Positions 62,101-64,000 of a stretch of 64,000 bases of DNA are shown here, in pieces. The notes under the pieces were generated by a model. That model saw nothing but the letters and a program-made list of their open reading frames with translations, did no database searches and was not told where the DNA came from. Source of the DNA: Paragonimus westermani. Taxonomy: Eukaryota; Platyhelminthes; Trematoda; Plagiorchiida; Troglotrematidae. Both the position numbers and the translations under genes were made by a program. The stretch is from positions 1 to 64,000 of the forward strand of contig QNGE01003739.1 of assembly GCA_008508345.1 (NCBI GenBank), read 5' to 3'. Within the stretch, counting starts at the first letter, position 1, and each line of letters begins with the position of its first letter.

Positions 62101-63902
62101 TTCTGGCTGACAAGTTGCGATATTTCAACATATTGTCAGAGGGGGTAAGATTTTGACTTCTAGATAGTTCGGTTACTGTTACTTTTTAATGGTTACTCAA
62201 CCAGTGTTATGTGAGCCACTTGTTTGGCATTGCTGTCTTGTTGGAACAACGCCTAATTAGTTTGAAAACATATGAAATTAAGTTCGCAGTCTCTGAATTG
62301 AGTATTCCATTCCTCATGCATAAACTGCCACCGAAATTTCTTGTCGAAAATAAAGATTGTTTAATGGCACTTTTACTGATCTTTGGATATATTTGCAAAC
62401 CTTGCAACCAACCAGATCGTTTATGGTATTCTGTTTTCACAAAAAACTCCAACTGTGCCAGCAAACTGTCCAGCGGATGTGAATCTCACTTCGATACTGT
62501 CGTCGATCCTTCTGATACTTCATCAGAGGCTCGGTTGCTTTAATGACGAATTCACTAGAATGTCTTGGGCTGAACTAAAAAAGAAACCACAGCACCACAT
62601 GCTCTGTCTAATCGTTTCACGCAAACGTGTTAAGTTTGAACATTTTCTACTCAGCTTTGCCTGTTTGTGAACGAGTCGACGACTTCCGGATGGTACGTCA
62701 GTCACAATTCCATCATGTACAGATGCATTTCATGTAACAACACGGTGATCCGTTGACAGTTAAATTAATATGATACCATGGTCACCTAGAACCCGAGGCC
62801 TTAACCCGATCAAGAAGCGATGAGGTTCATCATCGATCACTCCTAAAAAGTGCCATGGACCGTTTTTAACACGTGACTTTGACCTTTAGATGCAGTTGTT
62901 TGAATGATAGCTTTACAGAAGGCATTATGTTTCTTTTAAAATTAACTTCCACTATTTTTTCCCCACACTTCCGACCATCAACATTTTGATTATTGTGGTG
63001 TTATATTGAATGACGTGAATTACACATGAGCGTTAAAATCACTCTGAAATTATTGTCAAGTACTCTACTGGATTTTGTGGAAAGAGGTTTTATAGTGTAG
63101 ATCATACAGAAACTGCAATGTTAGATAATCGTAGGACAAAATGTAGTCATACATAGCAGAAGACACTCACTCAAAATACGAGTTGAACTCCGATTAGAAT
63201 AGAACTAGCAACAGTAACAAAAATGTCCAGAAGTAGTGGGTGCACCTTCAACAGAGACATGAAGCTTTCTGTTGTTGGTTCGAGTTCGAACGAAAGCCAA
63301 AGTTTTCACAGGTGAGTCACTCTTAATTTAAAAATTTCCAAGCCATCTATACTATGCTAATTATGTATTCATAAAATATAAGAAAAATGGTTTTTCCGCA
63401 CGAAGACAAGCTTTTGTAGATTCAGACCCCAACTGTATGAAGGAATGTCACAAAAAAGCTTGCATATGAGAGGGTCGTGAATATAGATAACATATGAAAG
63501 TGACACAATACATGAAATTCTAAATTCAAATGTCATTCCTCAAGCGACCGTATTCAAGGTATGCATACACCAATCAAATTGATGTGACCTGTTCAGTTGA
63601 GAACGGACAAAGCGTATGGTAATATGGAACTAGACAAGGCGTAACCGGCAATCACGTGAACGTCTGATGGTACAGTTAACAAAATCAATACGGTACTGTT
63701 TTCGTATGCAGGACGTGTGTTGTCCCTAGTCATAGTAGATTGGTACTAGCACTAATAATCACCGGAGGCTTCAGGTTTCAAAACTTATACCAGACAATCG
63801 CAATTTAATGCTTTCAAAAAAAATCTTGACATGATTATATCAGATAGTTGACTAGAGACCTCGAATTTGTATGTTGTATGGTAAAGTTTGGTAATAATAA
63901 CA
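59194..63902. other. Intron-like or intergenic DNA, no gene recognised
   Basis: The frames at 59518-59739 (minus), 60230-60412 (minus), 60740-61030 (plus) and 62211-62670 (plus) were inspected; none gave a motif plus compatible splice borders. Confidence 0.35.
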
Positions 63903-63965
63903 GCTGATGAGTAGTCGGGGATTTGGTTTATTTTCAAGTTGACCATCACTCACATTTGATCGCAG
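63903..63965 (-). repeat. Hammerhead-family 3' end, truncated by gap
   Basis: The text matches the complement of 41392-41441 with one difference and continues into CATCACTCACATTTGATCGC, the 3' part of the 37759-37990 element, before the N run. The rest of the element, including any ribozyme and promoter on the minus strand, would lie inside or beyond the gap. Confidence 0.8.
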
Positions 63966-64000
63966 NNNNNNNNNNNNNNNNNNNNNNNNNNNNNNNNNNN
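63966..64000. other. Run of N to the window end
   Basis: 35 undetermined bases; the gap starts within a repeat. Confidence 0.99.

Noticed and set aside
1..63965. CRISPR array, bacterial operon, rRNA or phage signals
   Set aside because: No regularly spaced repeats, no packed gene order and no rRNA text; the sequence has eukaryotic splice sites and animal retroelements.

Overview
The window looks like nuclear DNA from a parasitic flatworm, most likely a digenean trematode outside Schistosoma. There is no compact gene array. Coding sequence appears as short exons with GT-AG borders, separated by introns of about 5 kb up to about 18 kb. The space between exons is filled with decayed RTE-like non-LTR retrotransposons, several families of tRNA-derived short elements, and one element that joins a tRNA-like pol III promoter to a hammerhead ribozyme, an architecture known from the schistosome Sm-alpha repeats. 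Base composition by eye is less AT-rich than Schistosoma. The species is not determined.

The only real gene signal lies on the minus strand and spans about 54 kb (59193 down to 4701). Three exons (58987-59193, 43597-43780, 38277-38747) have compatible splice phases (2-2, then 0-0) and together encode a divergent Dbl-homology (DH) RhoGEF domain. Three more minus-strand exons (12129-12344, 7243-7371, 4701-4784) are joined by phase-1 introns and encode an acidic, serine-rich stretch. They may be the downstream part of the same gene, but the link across 38277 to 12344 is only inferred. No PH domain was recognised, and both ends of the gene lie outside the window.

Layout: 0.27-3.4 kb, RTE-like relic 1 (+). 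4.3-9 kb, a dispersed repeat family, the last two exons, and an exact 1008-bp duplication around a one-base gap at 7967, almost certainly an unmerged contig overlap. 10.9-11.2 kb, a SINE with a tRNA-like head and a (TA)n tail. 12-26 kb, intron-like DNA with one compound microsatellite. 26.7-27.2 kb, a foldback made of two inverted tRNA-like elements. 37.8-38.0 kb, the tRNA-plus-hammerhead element. 38.3-43.8 kb, two DH exons, with a hammerhead-derived hairpin and a large inverted repeat between them. 44.5-47.9 kb, RTE-like relic 2 (+), interrupted by a tRNA-like fragment at the gap 46700. 50-58 kb, degenerate tRNA-like and hammerhead-family pieces. 59 kb, first DH exon. 63.9 kb, a hammerhead-family end that runs into the terminal run of N.

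The most interesting system is the retroposon population: tRNA-like promoters, a hammerhead with every core nucleotide intact, its decayed relatives, and at least three inverted (hairpin-forming) arrangements.
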